Of a stretch of 64,000 nt of DNA, positions 21,011-32,299 are shown piece by piece. The position numbers and the translations under genes were made by a program. The stretch's first letter is position 1. Each line of letters opens with the position of its first letter. The notes below the pieces were generated by a model. The model saw only the letters and a program-made list of their open reading frames with translations, ran no database searches and was not told the origin of the DNA. Source of the DNA: Lepidostoma basale (Eukaryota; Arthropoda; Insecta; Trichoptera; Lepidostomatidae); contig JAHDVF020001018.1 in assembly GCA_022606425.2 (NCBI GenBank), forward strand, positions 1,550,001 to 1,614,000, given 5' to 3'.

Positions 21011-22240
21011 GACGAAGAAGAAGAAGAATAAAAAAAAATGTTGTGATAAAAAATATACTATAAATATTTTATTAGATTTGTAACGACAAATTTAAAGTTT
21101 ACATAATTACATTGCAAATTTCACAAAATCGGTTAATGTGTCATTTTTTTAAATTGTGTATTTTTTAAAGGGCAACCATTGTAAAATGATATTTGCCAAT
21201 GTGGTAAAAAAAAACGGACAAATGGCACATTACCCAAAAGAAATCTTAATAATCTACTCAATAATATTGTAGTATAAACCGTAAACAAATCGTTTTAATG
21301 GGTTTTATTCCAGTTGGCGTCACACGTTCGGGATTAAAATACGGCAATATAAAGCACCCGACAGATGGCAACCCCGGAACTAAAGGCAAAAAGGGGCAAA
21401 AAGCAACAGTTTAAAACAAAGCGGAATATTATAACCGGTCCTCGGGTAATTTTGTTAACGGAATCCTGTCAATTATTACATTACCATCGACACGCAATGA
21501 ACCGCAAAAACTAGAAGAATGAATATGGTATGCACGGGTATGCTGTATACTCGTATGTAGATAGCAACGTATAAAGCATACAAAACTACTAAGTAGGAAC
21601 CAACTATTTATCCTCTGTACAAGACAATTAAGTACTTTATAATGCGATGAAATTATTACATAAAGAAAGCGTATTATTTGGGTAGGGTCAAAATACGAAA
21701 TAAGGAACGTGGACTTTTTTGACCGCCAATTTTTAAGAGTTACGTCTGAGAACATTAAAATGACGCCAATATATTTTTTTAATTAGATTATAGGTAGCCA
21801 CCACATTATTTTTGTTCAAACAAACGAAATAAATTATTGTATTCTCGTGAGTTTAAATAATTTAATTACAATAAAACCTGATTAAAGAAATAAAACAAAA
21901 TACATTTCAGTCGTGGTATTATTTTTAAAAAGGTAGTAGGTATACGATATGTATCAGAGGGGTTTAAAATATTTTATTTAAAAAAAAAGTATTTATAATA
22001 ATACTAATCTATAAATCAAAAAAGTAAATTAGACAGGTTGATAAATGTTACTTGTAATGTTGAGTAAAAACATAGCAGTTGAAAATAAACGACAATCGTA
22101 TCTTGCAAAAAAACAAATGAATGTCATTTTTGAGGTTAATGAAGCCATCAATTAGTAGGTAATATGGTATACAGTAAATATTATTATGCATTTTAAATAG
22201 ATATTTTATTAGGGATATTATACATGTAAAATATAATTTT
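21011..22240. other. AT-rich intergenic DNA, no feature supported
   Basis: No gene, LINE or inverted-repeat element was recognised. A short CG-containing patch (CACACGTTCGGGATTAAAAT, GATGGCAACCCCGGAAC) occurs at 21321-21381. Confidence 0.45.
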
Positions 22241-22244
22241 GAAT

Positions 22245-22990
22245 GTTTGAAAACTCACTGTAAAGCTCGTCGAAAATCCTCCATTCCAAGAAAAGAATAC
22301 ACGGAGGCTCAGGCTTGGCATGCCAATCGAAAAGCGAGCATTTTGCAGGCGAATTATCAACTTTTGTCGGTTGTTTTAGAACCGGTTCAATGCACACGTG
22401 CTGTCTTATCCTCACGAGGGTACGTATCACTATCTGATAATGTATCAAGCGTGCTCCGAGCGTAAATAAATAATATGCGAGGACGCCAAAACGATTCGCG
22501 ACACACGCTAGCGCTTTGTTTTGATCAGATGTCAGAATCACAAAATGAATACATCCACTCGTAGTCTGCCTTGCGAACTCAAATAACACAAAACTGGATA
22601 TAAAACCAACAGAAAACGTTTTCACAGTTCGCTTTATTTATAAAAAGTCTTCTAAATATTGCGACTTCGACGCAAACAAACGACGGACTCGCGAGCGTTT
22701 GCAAAACGTCAAAAACGGTCAACAAAAGAAAAACATGAGTGAAGTTAGTGCTGAATGGTGACGCTGGATTGTAGAATGTAAGAAGTAAATCACAGGACTA
22801 CCCCGGAGCAATCTAGTGATAATACTACTCATGGCACATGGGATAAACCTAGTTTAATCGGAAATCTTTATGAGAAACACAGCGCACGACAGCGAGAACA
22901 GACCGGCGCGCGCAGCGACAGCTGATGACTGCAGGTCGGAGACGGTCGGCTACCGCCTCACCCGGCCTCCTCGCCCCGCGCCCTCCATAC
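22245..22990. other. Unassigned stretch with raised GC and two open frames
   Basis: The - strand frame 22625-22218 is open for 135 codons and starts MKTFSVGFISSFVLFEF. It has a hydrophobic N-terminus but no domain I recognise. 22840-22990 is CpG-rich (ACCGGCGCGCGCAGCGACAG, CCTCGCCCCGCGCCCTCC), unusual for this window, and could be a first exon, promoter or repeat end. There is no splice or transposon evidence to choose. Confidence 0.2.
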
Positions 22991-23054
22991 ATTGACTCCT
23001 AAAAGTGCGTTTACACTTCTGCTCACGCACGTAATATATCTTTTAAATGAATTA

Positions 23055-23290
23055 TATATCTCTTCTATATTTACTATCACTTTGTATTGTGGATTTATAA
23101 CTGAATAAAAAACAAATATTACAACACTATATTATAATTTAAACACAAACATGATTCGAAAGACAGAAGCACTCCATCGGTGTAATGATTTTGTCAGTGT
23201 AATGATGAAGGGCTTCTGTGTCTCGAAACATGTATGTGTTTAAATTATAATATGTATTGTGATACGAAGTTTATATTTAATTATTGAATT
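23055..23290. mobile_element. Penelope-like foldback, hammerhead-like core
   Basis: Inverted arms: ATTATAATTTAAACACAAAC (23131-23150) and its near-complement at 23236-23253. The + strand core is AATGATGAAGGGCTTCTGTG, TCTC-GAAAC-AT-GTA (23198-23233). The left end (TCTTCTATATTTACTATCAC, TTTGTATTGTGGATT) is the same terminal word seen inverted at 3930-3959 and 41165-41205. Stem II is weak in this copy. Confidence 0.55.
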
Positions 23291-23369
23291 ATTTCTATTT
23301 TAATAAATAATATATCTTTAAATTAATGAAAAATACATATTTATAAAAATATGAGTTTCGTGTGAATCT

Positions 23370-23525
23370 TCTTCTTCTGTCTGTGTCTTGTCAGATCTCC
23401 CCAACGTTGACTATCACCCTCATGATGGCCTGGGGAAAAATATCCAGAGTGGTATTCCCTTGCCTTCTCCGGAGTTTTTTCTGTCGGGGTTACCTTCCCT
23501 TAGCTGGGTGTATCCAGCTATCGTG
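23370..23525 (-). mobile_element. LINE-B 3' terminus
   Basis: CTTCTTCTGTCTGTGTCTTG, GTCAGATCTCCCCAACGTTG and ACTATCACCCTCATGATGGC are the complement of the LINE-B end (GTGATCGCCAACGTTGGGGG at 62152-62171). The remainder is decayed. Confidence 0.6.
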
Positions 23526-24500
23526 TGAATGCTTAAATTAAATTCATTACTCTTAACTGTTTTAAGCATACTTAAAAAAACTGACAAAAGGGATTTAATT
23601 CACAATAGTATTGCGAATTTAAGTTATATCTATGGATCTTTAAGGTGATTTTTTTTTTGTACGCACATGCAGTTTTTTTCGCAATAGTGAATTGATCTTC
23701 TATATATATAATATAACATGCTGATAATATTTACAAACAATTTCAAACGAAACAACGATTTAGCAAGTGACTTTGTTTTTTATTTAACCTTATTTTTTTA
23801 ACTTGCTATAAATATTAAAAATATAATTTGAAATAAATGCAGTTTTATCAACAATACTATAGCTATTTTGGTAATCAACGCTAAATAAAACAGATTTTAT
23901 ACGAAATAAACGAATAATTCACTAACAAATGTAAATAGATGAAGTATTTTTTTAATACACAATAAATATCATTTTTTAATTATTATCAAAATTGTGTTGA
24001 TAAATTCATTTAGTTTATTGAAGCGAATAAAAAAATACATTGTTATTTTAATGGCCCGTGTGAACGCAGCTTTATTTGTATAGGGCCAGGCAATAATACA
24101 TCGAACCCTGTGCAATTTGTGAGCATTCGGCGGCTGACAATGAACGCGGATCGCGGCGGCGGAAAGACATGTTTTATCGAATCTCACCGAGACCGAGTCC
24201 AAGGTGAATTGTACAAAAGGTGGTAATAGTGAGGTATTGCCCAGTTTTGGTCGGGTCTACTCTTCTCCTGCCGTACGCAGTGACATTATAAAAAAAGTCA
24301 AGTCTTACCTGATGGATTTTTTTTTTTAAATATTAACGTTTTATTAAATTTGACTGTGCAAGAGGTTTTTAGGAATGTTTATCGTTTTTATACTTCGCAT
24401 AAATAAAATCATTTTATAATTGAATTTAAAGTGAATTATTACTGTATTTTTTATATTATTATTATTATTATAGACGAAACGGGTATTCAGTATCCGGCCA
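23526..24500. other. AT-rich intergenic DNA
   Basis: No gene recognised. A CpG-rich patch lies at 24120-24200 (CATTCGGCGGCTGACAATGA, GATCGCGGCGGCGGAAAGAC) and could be a regulatory element or repeat end. Confidence 0.4.
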
Positions 24501-24509
24501 ACCCGGCCA

Positions 24510-24990
24510 TGTTTTATTTCTTCTTCAGCCTATTCCCGTCCACCGTCCACTCCTGGAAAAAGGCCTCATCCATTCGCTTCCACGTCACGCTGTCTTGTGC
24601 AGAATGCATCCAGGTTATTCCGATGTGTCTGTTCAGATCATCCTTCCACCGTAGTTGCGGTCGCCCTGCACTTATCTTTGTCGTCCACGGTCTCCATGTG
24701 TCTGTCCATTTTTCATCGTAGCTTCTGGCTACGTGACCTGCCCATTGCCATTTTAGAGTCGCTACGTGTATGATGTCATTGACCTTTGTTTTTTCTCTCA
24801 CCGTATCGTTACTGACTCTGTCTCTTAGGCTTATTCTTAACATGTCTCTTTCCATGGCTCTTTAGGTCACCGTAGTTTCTCTGCACTTTGTTTGGACAAT
24901 GTTATAGTTTCAAGATCATAAGTACCAACTGGCAGAACACAGGCTTTATAAACTTTTCGTTTCAGGTTGATCGGTATTTCCGGTGTTTAA
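24510..24990 (-). mobile_element. LINE-D 3' region
   Basis: The - strand frame 24855-24514 reads MERDMLRISLRDRVSNDTVR, VATLKWQWAGHVARSYDEKW, SAGRPQLRWKDDLNRHIGIT and SVTWKRMDEAFFQEWTVDGN, ending with a GAAGAAGAA tail. Upstream text on the same strand continues to about 24990. The C-terminal frame is intact for 113 codons. The 47176-47479 copy is a relative. Confidence 0.85.
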
Positions 24991-25117
24991 GGATGTAACC
25001 CATTTTTCCAAAATCTTGTTTGTGTTATGTTGCATGTTTTACTATCCGCCAAAAAATTACAAAAAGTTCTAAAAACATTGTATTTGTATATTTTCCAATA
25101 TTTCTGCGTCTATTACC

Positions 25118-25260
25118 CAGTGCTTCCCAAAGTGGGGAATACAGCCACCTAGATGACGCTGGAATAATCAGAGGGGAGTGTATCGAAGCCTGGAGTATAT
25201 TATGGAGAATAAAACTAGCTGGGTGGGGATAGTAGACCAAACGTTAGAAAGGGAGACGAA
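25118..25260 (+). mobile_element. hAT-like end (remnant)
   Basis: CAGTGCTTCCCAAAGTGGGG starts at 25118 and fits the hAT terminal pattern CAGNGNTTCYCAA. No partner end or 8-bp duplication was found nearby. Confidence 0.35.
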
Positions 25261-25382
25261 ATTTTTATGTTCGTTTTCTCCTAGTCGTAAGATTTTTATT
25301 TTGCTTATCATATTTTCATAATTGTGTTTCTGAACTGAAAGCCTTGTTAATATGGATTTGTGAAATATTTTGTAAACAAACA

Positions 25383-25880
25383 AACAAACCATCACGCCGT
25401 TTCTCCGCAGTGGTAGGCAGAGAGAATGGACCGCCACACTACTCTATCCTGACACGCCTGTCTAGCTTCCTCCACATTCATACAGCGAGTCATACACGCA
25501 CGTCGATTTTTCCGACTTCTAACATGACCAACCTTTAAAATTTGATTATTTTGGTCATGCCATGTTTTCCTCGGTCTGCCTCGACTCCGTACTCCATTCA
25601 CATCATTAACGTATACATTCTTAACCATTCTTTCTCCATCCATGCGCTCCATATGTCCGAACATAATTTTGTTCATAATACCTTCTACTGCTCTACATTC
25701 CTTTCTTATATCAGCATTTGGGATTCTGTCGTATATCGTTCTACAACACATACGTCTTAGGGCCCTCATCTCTACTGCATTTATTCTGCCCTCATCCTTC
25801 TTCTGCCAGTTCCATGCTTCGCTTCCATACATTAGGGTTGGGACCAGAACTCCATTGTGAACGGCCGTTTTCGCTTTCAT
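25383..25880 (-). mobile_element. LINE-A 3' half, TTTG-tailed subfamily
   Basis: A 162-codon frame on the - strand (25880-25392) is almost unbroken: NGVLVPTLMYGSEAWNWQKK, EMRALRRMCCRTIYDRIPNA, HMERMDGERMVKNVYVNDVN, GRPRKTWHDQNNQILKVG, EEARQACQDRVVWRSILSAY. It ends in CAAACAAACAAACC on the + strand, i.e. a GTTT-type tail rather than GTTA. A short deletion removes part of the KIMKxSLRWFGH segment. The coding content is the C-terminal part of ORF2, downstream of the reverse transcriptase. Confidence 0.9.
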
Positions 25881-25920
25881 TGATTAATTTCTATATTTAA
25901 CTTCTATATTATTTTCCTTA

Positions 25921-25961
25921 TTGGAAACCTATGCTTTACAGTGTAAAGCATAGGTTTCCAA
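25921..25961. repeat. Perfect 19-bp hairpin
   Basis: TTGGAAACCTATGCTTTAC (25921-25939), loop AGT, exact complement (25943-25961). It sits about 40 bp beyond the truncated 5' end of the LINE-A copy. Nothing coding overlaps it. Confidence 0.9.
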
Positions 25962-25989
25962 GGAGCTGCTTCTAAAGTTTACACCTCCA

Positions 25990-26125
25990 TAATCGGTAGA
26001 ATGATATATAATAAAAGTTTACGCTTTATATCATTCTTTCGGTGGTGAAGATGTAAAATCTACGCAACATGTCGAGAGAAATAAACTAAAAAGTGGAAAA
26101 AAACAGTATTTAATTTCGTAAAAAA
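25990..26125 (+). mobile_element. Family H arm
   Basis: ATCATTCTTTCGGTGGTGAA, GATGTAAAATCTACGCAACA and TGTCGAGAGAAATAAAC match the right arm of family H (compare 6360-6410 and 47655-47715). The stem I strands TTCTTTC and GAGAGAA remain partly paired. The GAAAC box is mutated to GCAAC. Confidence 0.6.
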
Positions 26126-26384
26126 AATATTTTAAAAAAGATGCAAATTTATTATTATTTTATCAAAAATATATAATATATAAAATTGTGTATCATTTAA
26201 AAGTTATTAAAAAATCGGCCCGGAACATAAAACGCACCCTATATGGCTCTCCAGAGAGCCTCAATTCAATTGATGATGGATGAGAATTTAAAAAAGTCAA
26301 ATATTATAACTTAATGAACGATTAAATTAATTCATTATTTTGTGATATATTATACAAAATCATTCTGCTTCTCCGGTCTCAATC

Positions 26385-26560
26385 TAATGATTGGTCTGCA
26401 GCAAGGCGACGCATCTCTGCTTCCACTCCGCTCGGTCCTCGGCAACTTTCTTCAACTCCGCATAAGAGGTGCAGCCCATATCTCGGCAAATCTGGTCTAG
26501 GTACTCCTGGCGAGGTCGTCCTCTGCCAATCGATCCCTCGACCATTCCCTCCATTTGATT
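26385..26560 (-). mobile_element. LINE 3' end (family E)
   Basis: On the + strand: GGTCTGCAGCAAGGCGACGC, TCCACTCCGCTCGGTCCTCG, CAGCCCATATCTCGGCAAAT and TACTCCTGGCGAGGTCGTCC. Read as the complement it is the C-terminal basic GRPRQEYLDQIC-type text of an insect LINE. Only about 170 bp survive. Confidence 0.55.
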
Positions 26561-26759
26561 AAGTTAGTTTACATGCAATAACTCGTTTTGTATAAAACTT
26601 TAGACTTCATGTCTCTCAGATACAGATAACCATAATAGTATTTATTTTGTGAAAGGGAATATTATTACGAAATAGTTTGGGAATCTCTATGACCATAACT
26701 TATAGCCCCCATTCAGAGTGAAATAGACAGTCGGGTAGGTACTTACAGAAAAGAGCAGC

Positions 26760-26990
26760 AATTCATTCAGACTGGATTCAGTGACGCCTCTCAGATGGCG
26801 CCGGCGCGTCAGCCCTCGCTCTGCATATCCTCATTATGCAAATGCATTCCGGTCCGATTCCAACGGGGAAATGTGTTTTCTTCAACACCCGCACCTACTC
26901 GCGCGTGCCACGATCTGCTCGACTCCAAAGTGAGATATTGTTTACGATTTATGGGTTTTGTTGTTGTATCACAATAAACTGCAAACGAAA
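26760..26990. other. Raised-GC unassigned stretch
   Basis: CAGATGGCGCCGGCGCGTCA, TATGCAAATGCATTCC (octamer ATGCAAAT) and CTACTCGCGCGTGCCACGAT stand out from AT-rich flanks. Open frames of about 60 codons exist on both strands but without splice or homology support. Confidence 0.25.
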
Positions 26991-27069
26991 ATAACAAAAT
27001 TTCCTTTTTCAATTTTCATTCAAGAAGAGTAAGTAATCTCAAACAAGTAAGAAGAAAAATATATTAAAA

Positions 27070-27640
27070 AAAATAATATTGTTAATTATTAATAGTAATC
27101 ACGATTGTTTAGTGGTTTTCCTTGGATTTAATTTATATAAATTATATAATATATGTTGTGACAAATTTGTAACTAGGTACACACCTCAACCTAAATTACT
27201 TAGTAATGATACTGTTAACATTATTATATTGAACCTCAAAAATTCCTAGTAATTCAGCTGAAAATTGAAATGTTACTGTCTATCATTAAGAATTGAACCT
27301 CAAAAGTTCCTAGAAAATTCAGTTGTAATGTTACTGTTTATTATTATGTATTGAACCTCAAATATGTCTAGAAATTCAGCTGTAAATTTACCTATCACTC
27401 GTCATTAGTTCTAAGAAAAACCTTAAAATTGTTTTATTTAACAACTCAAAAATTTGCATTATATACTTTCTCCCCCAACCTTAAGATTTCTAAATTCAAT
27501 ATAAGGGCACACTGTTTGGCGATTTGAGAATGCCCTCGCAAAGCGAAACAAATTTGTCACAATATATATAATTTATATAAATTAAATCAAAGTAAAACCA
27601 CTAAACAACCGCGTTTACTATTATAAATTAATAATGGAGT
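27070..27640. mobile_element. Foldback element with hammerhead-like core and internal tandem repeat
   Basis: The arms 27070-27170 and 27550-27640 are inverted copies (GATTGTTTAGTGGTTTTCC, TTATATAAATTATATAATAT, TGTGACAAATTTGT). At 27520-27565 the + strand reads TTGAGAATGCCC, CGCAAAGCGAAAC, AAATTT, GTC, ACAA: a GAAAC...GTC box whose stem III is the 10-bp palindrome ACAAATTTGT. The interior carries a tandem repeat (27181-27415). No protein. Confidence 0.6.
27181..27415. repeat. Tandem repeat, about 60-bp unit, 3-4 copies
   Basis: Each unit starts ATTGAACCTCAAA, continues TTCCTAG, AATTCAGCTG and TGTTACTGT, and is separated by ATTATTA-like spacers. Units begin near 27228, 27292 and 27349, with a decayed one before them. 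It lies between the arms of the foldback element. Confidence 0.75.
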
Positions 27641-27762
27641 TTTACAAAACTACAATAATACCTCAACCATCAATAATAATGTTGTTATTTGAAATTTCAT
27701 GGTAGAAGTTTATTGTAACATAAATAACGAACACATTTTTTGTAAAAAATCTTTTAAAATGT

Positions 27763-27885
27763 AAAATCCTCTAATATTTGTGTCTTAGGCCGGATTCGGC
27801 AGCTCTCTGTCATTTTTTGATCTAGAAGATGGCAGCGAGCTGCCGAAACCGGTCCAAGACACAAACATAAGTGGAATTTGACTAA
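27763..27885. mobile_element. Family E palindromic repeat, hammerhead-like
   Basis: Inverted arms TTTGTGTCTTAGGCCGGATT (27778-27797) and its near-complement ending at 27869 surround the core. On the + strand it reads AGAAGA, T, GGCAG, CGAG, CTGCC, GAAAC, CG, GTC, CAAG (about 27825-27861): a perfect 5-bp stem II and palindromic ACCGGT stem III. The CUGA part is mutated. Confidence 0.65.
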
Positions 27886-28089
27886 ATATATATTTCTATT
27901 TAATTTTTATTATTTAGAAGACTAATTATTAACTAAAAGCACCGTATTCGAATATTAAAGTTTTCAAATACTCGTACCTTACAATTCAAAAGAAAGAATT
28001 AATGATGAAAAAGAAGGAATGAACGAAGAAAAATAAGTAATGAGTGAATAAAAATACCTAATAAATGCTGAAAAATAAATAATGAAAGA

Positions 28090-28355
28090 AGAAAGAATGG
28101 TAACGAAAGCATATGGTATGTAAACGACGTTAACGAAACTCAAACGGAGAAATCGACGTGCGTTCATATGAATGTTGAGGAATCGAGAGAAGTGCCAGGA
28201 AAGGTGTGGGAGTCCATTATTTCTGAGTACCCCTCCGGGGAGATGGTTATTTGGTTTATTAATATTTTATTATATTTTATGGGAATGATCAGTTATTTGA
28301 TAATGACCTCAGCAAGGCGAAACATGTCAATCCAGCAAAATAAAACAGACATTTG
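28090..28355 (+). mobile_element. LINE-A 3' end followed by a family A piece
   Basis: 28090-28255 is a LINE-A terminus (AGAAAGAATGGTAACGAAAG, GAAATCGACGTGCGTTC, GGAGTCCATTATTTCTGAGT, CCTCCGGGGAGATGGTTATT). It runs directly into family A (TTTTATTATATTTTATGGGA, GCAAGGCGAAACATGTCAAT) up to 28355. The junction suggests one inserted at the end of the other. Confidence 0.65.
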
Positions 28356-28439
28356 CATTCGTGCTTTTCTTAAGCACATGGAAAAATCTAGATCACTTCA
28401 TAATAAACAATTAAATTTATTGGCTACAACAATTTAAAA

Positions 28440-29750
28440 ATAAACTTGGTTTCATTTAATTACGGTTTTCCTATTTAAAAAAAGAAAGAAATTAAACAAC
28501 CTAAAAGCTACTTCATGGCAATTGAAGATAATAAACAATAAATTCATAATAATAGTTCAATTCAATTTAAATATAGACCGAAATAAATATTCAATATTGT
28601 TAGATAGGTTAAACCCAAAAAATACAAACATAAAACAATTTTATAAATAAACGTTTTCTTTGGGTAAACCAAATTGAGAACATTTTGCAGTATGACTACA
28701 TATAACCCCAATAATATTGTTTTTAATTCATTTAGATTTAGTTAGTTACGTCATACGAAAAAAAACAAATGACCATATTTTGACACATCAACAAACACTA
28801 AAATATTTTAAAAGCAACGCTTTATTAGTGTTTTTTTCTTGTTTTAAATAATACACTAAAATGTTATCAACTTCTATGTTTTGAACGAACCTTTAAATAA
28901 TTGAAAAGAAAACAATCGTCTGATGTTTTTTGTTTTTCACTAAACGTCACACGACGAACAGCTGAGCTTGGCAACTGATTTTACCCCAACTACGCTTTGG
29001 GGCGGAAGGGTGGGGTATTGTTTTGTGTTGCCATATGGAAAAGCGGGATGGAAAATATCCATCGATCGTAGTTCACACTACCGGAAAATATTTTCATGAG
29101 TCATCAATTGAACTTCACATTTAATATATATTAAATTGTAAAACCATAGCGTTGAAATAAACACCTTCTTACAATAAATATCTGGATACATCATTGCATG
29201 TTTTAGTTTAAATCAAATAAATTTTACCAAGATACCTACGAATTGAAAATTTCTTTGTTTGAAAACGTATTCTTTCGTTATGTTAGTGACATCTGTGGGT
29301 AAGTTTAGTAAACAGCAGTTTAGTTATTTTTAGAGACTTGTGATATTTTAGTAAAATTTACAATAAATTTAATTCAAGAACACAAGATACTCGTATACAC
29401 TTTCTCGGGAAAATATTTGAAATTGCGCAGCAGACAATACAGCAATAATTATATTTTATAACAGTTTTCCGTTCATACTTAGATGTCATCATGTCGATTG
29501 AATATAATTAAATAATTTGTTTGATAATAGTTTATCAACAATGAATATCGATTTTATTTGGTAAATTTCAATGATTTGGATGATATCGACGTTTTCAGGA
29601 GCTCCAATGCAAATAATAATTGTTTTAATTTAAAAGCAACGTTACATAATAAAAAAACAAAACTTTGTAAATGAAAATAAATAAATAAATATTGGAGAGA
29701 AGAAATGCAATACAAAAATATTATTATACATTCTGTATATTCAAATTATT
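28440..29750. other. AT-rich intergenic DNA, no feature supported
   Basis: No coding region or known element recognised. A short GC-richer patch (ACTACGCTTTGGGGCGGAAG) lies near 28990. Confidence 0.45.
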
Positions 29751-29760
29751 TGCTAGTATG

Positions 29761-30500
29761 AAAATTTTGTTACCGACATCTATGGACGGAACTGATAAAC
29801 AAAATTGTATGACTCCAAACATTTATTCTGAATTCTAAAATGCGTTATCAGTGCATTTTAAAGATAATTTCATGATTATTTATTTATTTACCGCATCTTG
29901 GATCTTGTCTTCTCGGGATTACCAGCCTGGAGGCTATTGCCCCCACATGATGGAAATTTCTTTCTGGGTTTTGAGGTTGAATATTGTTCGATGGTGAGAG
30001 GAGTGTTGTGATGGTCGAAAACAGTGGTGACGGCCTAGAAGGCGAGGAGGCTAATCAGGCACAGATTGGAATTTTAGCTGGCTGGCTGGCTGGGGGGAAG
30101 ACGTTTAAAGCAAAGCATACCTTGGGTATGAGAGCGTATACCGTGTGATATTTTTTTCCGTTTTGATACACTATAAAAACAATAAACCACCCACAACGAT
30201 GCACATAGATATACATAAAGCTTTTTTAAACCACCCCACATTCCGAAAAATCTTAAAACAATGGCCAAAATAAATAAATAAAATGTGACAAATTTCATAT
30301 GGCAGTTGCCTACGGACGCCATCTTGTTGCAACTCAATTAAACACATAAGCGTGAACACAGTTATATATGTTTAATAAATAAATAAACGTGACACTTTTC
30401 CTTAGAATGCACTAAAATTGAATACGGAATGCTTTAAAAATGTTAAAATTAGACAAATTTTATTAATCAGTTCCGTCCATAGATGACAATAGCAAAACAT
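29761..30500. mobile_element. Element with imperfect 45-bp inverted ends
   Basis: The left segment GACATCTATGGACGGAACTG (29775-29794) returns inverted as TCAGTTCCGTCCATAGATG (30467-30485). The similarity extends over AAATTTTGTTA on the outer side and AACAAAATT on the inner side. The 700-bp interior includes GGCTGGCTGGCTGGCTGGGG (30080-30095) and no intact frame. The class is unknown. Confidence 0.5.
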
Positions 30501-31179
30501 TCAAGACACAATTGTGTATATATTTATTTGTTATTATTTATTTATAATTAATTGTTATTTAACGTTATAACAACCGGTGAGCATAGTTTGATCAATATAA
30601 AGTTGAGAGTTTTATTTATTTTTATTTTCTATGAATGACTAAATTCATAAGATGGGAATTAAAATCATATTGAGAAATATCGGTGGAATATATGGTAAAT
30701 TTATTCAAAACATTTGATGGACCGACAATGTAACAGAATAATTTTCTCGATTTGAAAGTCCTTGTCCAAGAAATATACGAAGAACAGCTTCGGTACTGCA
30801 ATTACATTAAATGACATTATTTTTTATGTTGATGTCTGACGTATCACAATAATTCTTGTTATCTTTTCACACTATACGTTTTGACACAATTGTAGGGTAG
30901 GTAGCTTAAAAACAAATGATAAGTCTTTAAAAGCATAAAACATTTTCATTTGACACTAATTGCAGTGTGGATACCAAGTACACAAGTAGATAAAATCCCA
31001 ATTATCGCGAGTAAGTAACATACAACGAAGTGCGGTTGCAGTCGACTTCTGCAAGCATTAGTAGCTTGCCCAACTTGCGCTAGTCGACTTACAGGAGATG
31101 TTTAGAAAGTGAAATCTACTTACATAAGTGTTCTTACTGAATGACAGTTTGCTTAATACTATTTATATACAATAACAAA

Positions 31180-31375
31180 CTATCAAACCACCCCGCAACG
31201 GTAGGCAGAGAGAACGGCCACACTACTCTATCCTGGCATACCTCTCTAGATTCCTCCATATTCATACAGCGAGCCATACACGCATGTCGATTCTATCGAC
31301 TTCTGAAATGGCCGATCTTTATAATTTGATTAATCTGGTCATGCCATGTTTTCCTCGGTCTTTCTCGACTCCGGA
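31180..31375 (-). mobile_element. LINE-A 3' end
   Basis: CCGCAACGGTAGGCAGAGAG, GAACGGCCACACTACTCTAT, CATACAGCGAGCCATACACG and TGCCATGTTTTCCTCGGTCT. It is cut off at about 31375 by the mariner-like remnant. Confidence 0.75.
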
Positions 31376-31377
31376 TA

Positions 31378-31806
31378 TTCAATATGGTTCCATCAGGACG
31401 GAGAAACGTCACACACGTTCAAAACGTCTCTGCCACGAGTTCGTGTAATTTTCCCTGTAAAAATGATCTGCCGGAGAGGTGACAAATTGGCCTCCACGCA
31501 GTCCTGATTTAACATACATATGGACTTTTTCCTGTGGGGTTATTTCAAATCTAAAGTTTACGTCAATAAACCGACTTACCTGGCGCATTTGAAAGAAAAT
31601 ATTCGTCGCGAAATGGCAGCCATCACGGAGTCTACATGCTGAGCCGTCATAGGAAATTTTACTGTTCGACTAAATGAGTGCCGCGGATGCGAAGGTTTAC
31701 ATTTGGACGATATTATTTTTAAGAAATAAATTTCCACTCGTGTTGTGTACTTTAATAATTAATAAACATTTTTCGATAAATGGCTCACTTTTTTTGAGAC
31801 ACCTAC
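31378..31806 (+). mobile_element. Tc1/mariner-like transposase remnant
   Basis: Frames contain NWPPRSPDLT, GYFKSKVYVNKPTYLAHLKE and TVRLNECRG, matching 61092-61628. The right end TTTTTTTGAGACACCTACG next to TA resembles the terminal repeat of that copy. The PPRSPDL aspartate, missing from the 61 kb copy, is kept here. The 5' half is gone. Confidence 0.7.
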
Positions 31807-32299
31807 GTAAATAAAGAGCTCTAGGCTAATGTTTAAAATTAATGTAACACTCCCTTTTTGGTGCTAAATTCATCCTTTCGAATATCAAATTAATGTGTAT
31901 TTTACATTGACATTGGGTTTATTATTTCGACTAGCTTTTCAAACCGTGAATTAAGCGCAATAAATGTACGCCCGAAACGTATCTAGACAAGTTTTACCCA
32001 TGCACAATTGCGACGGGAATGAACTCGCGCGTCAATGGTCACTCGGAGTCCATCACTATGTAGCAAGTGCTACATAAAGTATAGGTACGCGAACGATGGA
32101 ATATGGGAACTTGGTATGAAAACACCAATTGAATTTAAAATGTCCGCCATATCTTATACAAGTATAATACGTTGTAGAAATATAGCGGAGACTATAGAAG
32201 TAAATCAAGATAAAAGTGGATGGCATTCTATTATTTTTTGCCCATCTCTTCTATAATAGTTATTTTTCAGGAAAATTTTAGATAATCAATTAATTCTTC

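Noticed and set aside
22218..22625. 135-codon - strand frame as a gene
   Set aside because: No recognisable domain, no splice or promoter support, and the opposite strand is open too. Kept only as part of an unassigned stretch.
27181..27415. CRISPR-like array
   Set aside because: Repeats are long, diverged and without unique spacers, inside a transposon-like foldback in a eukaryotic genome.
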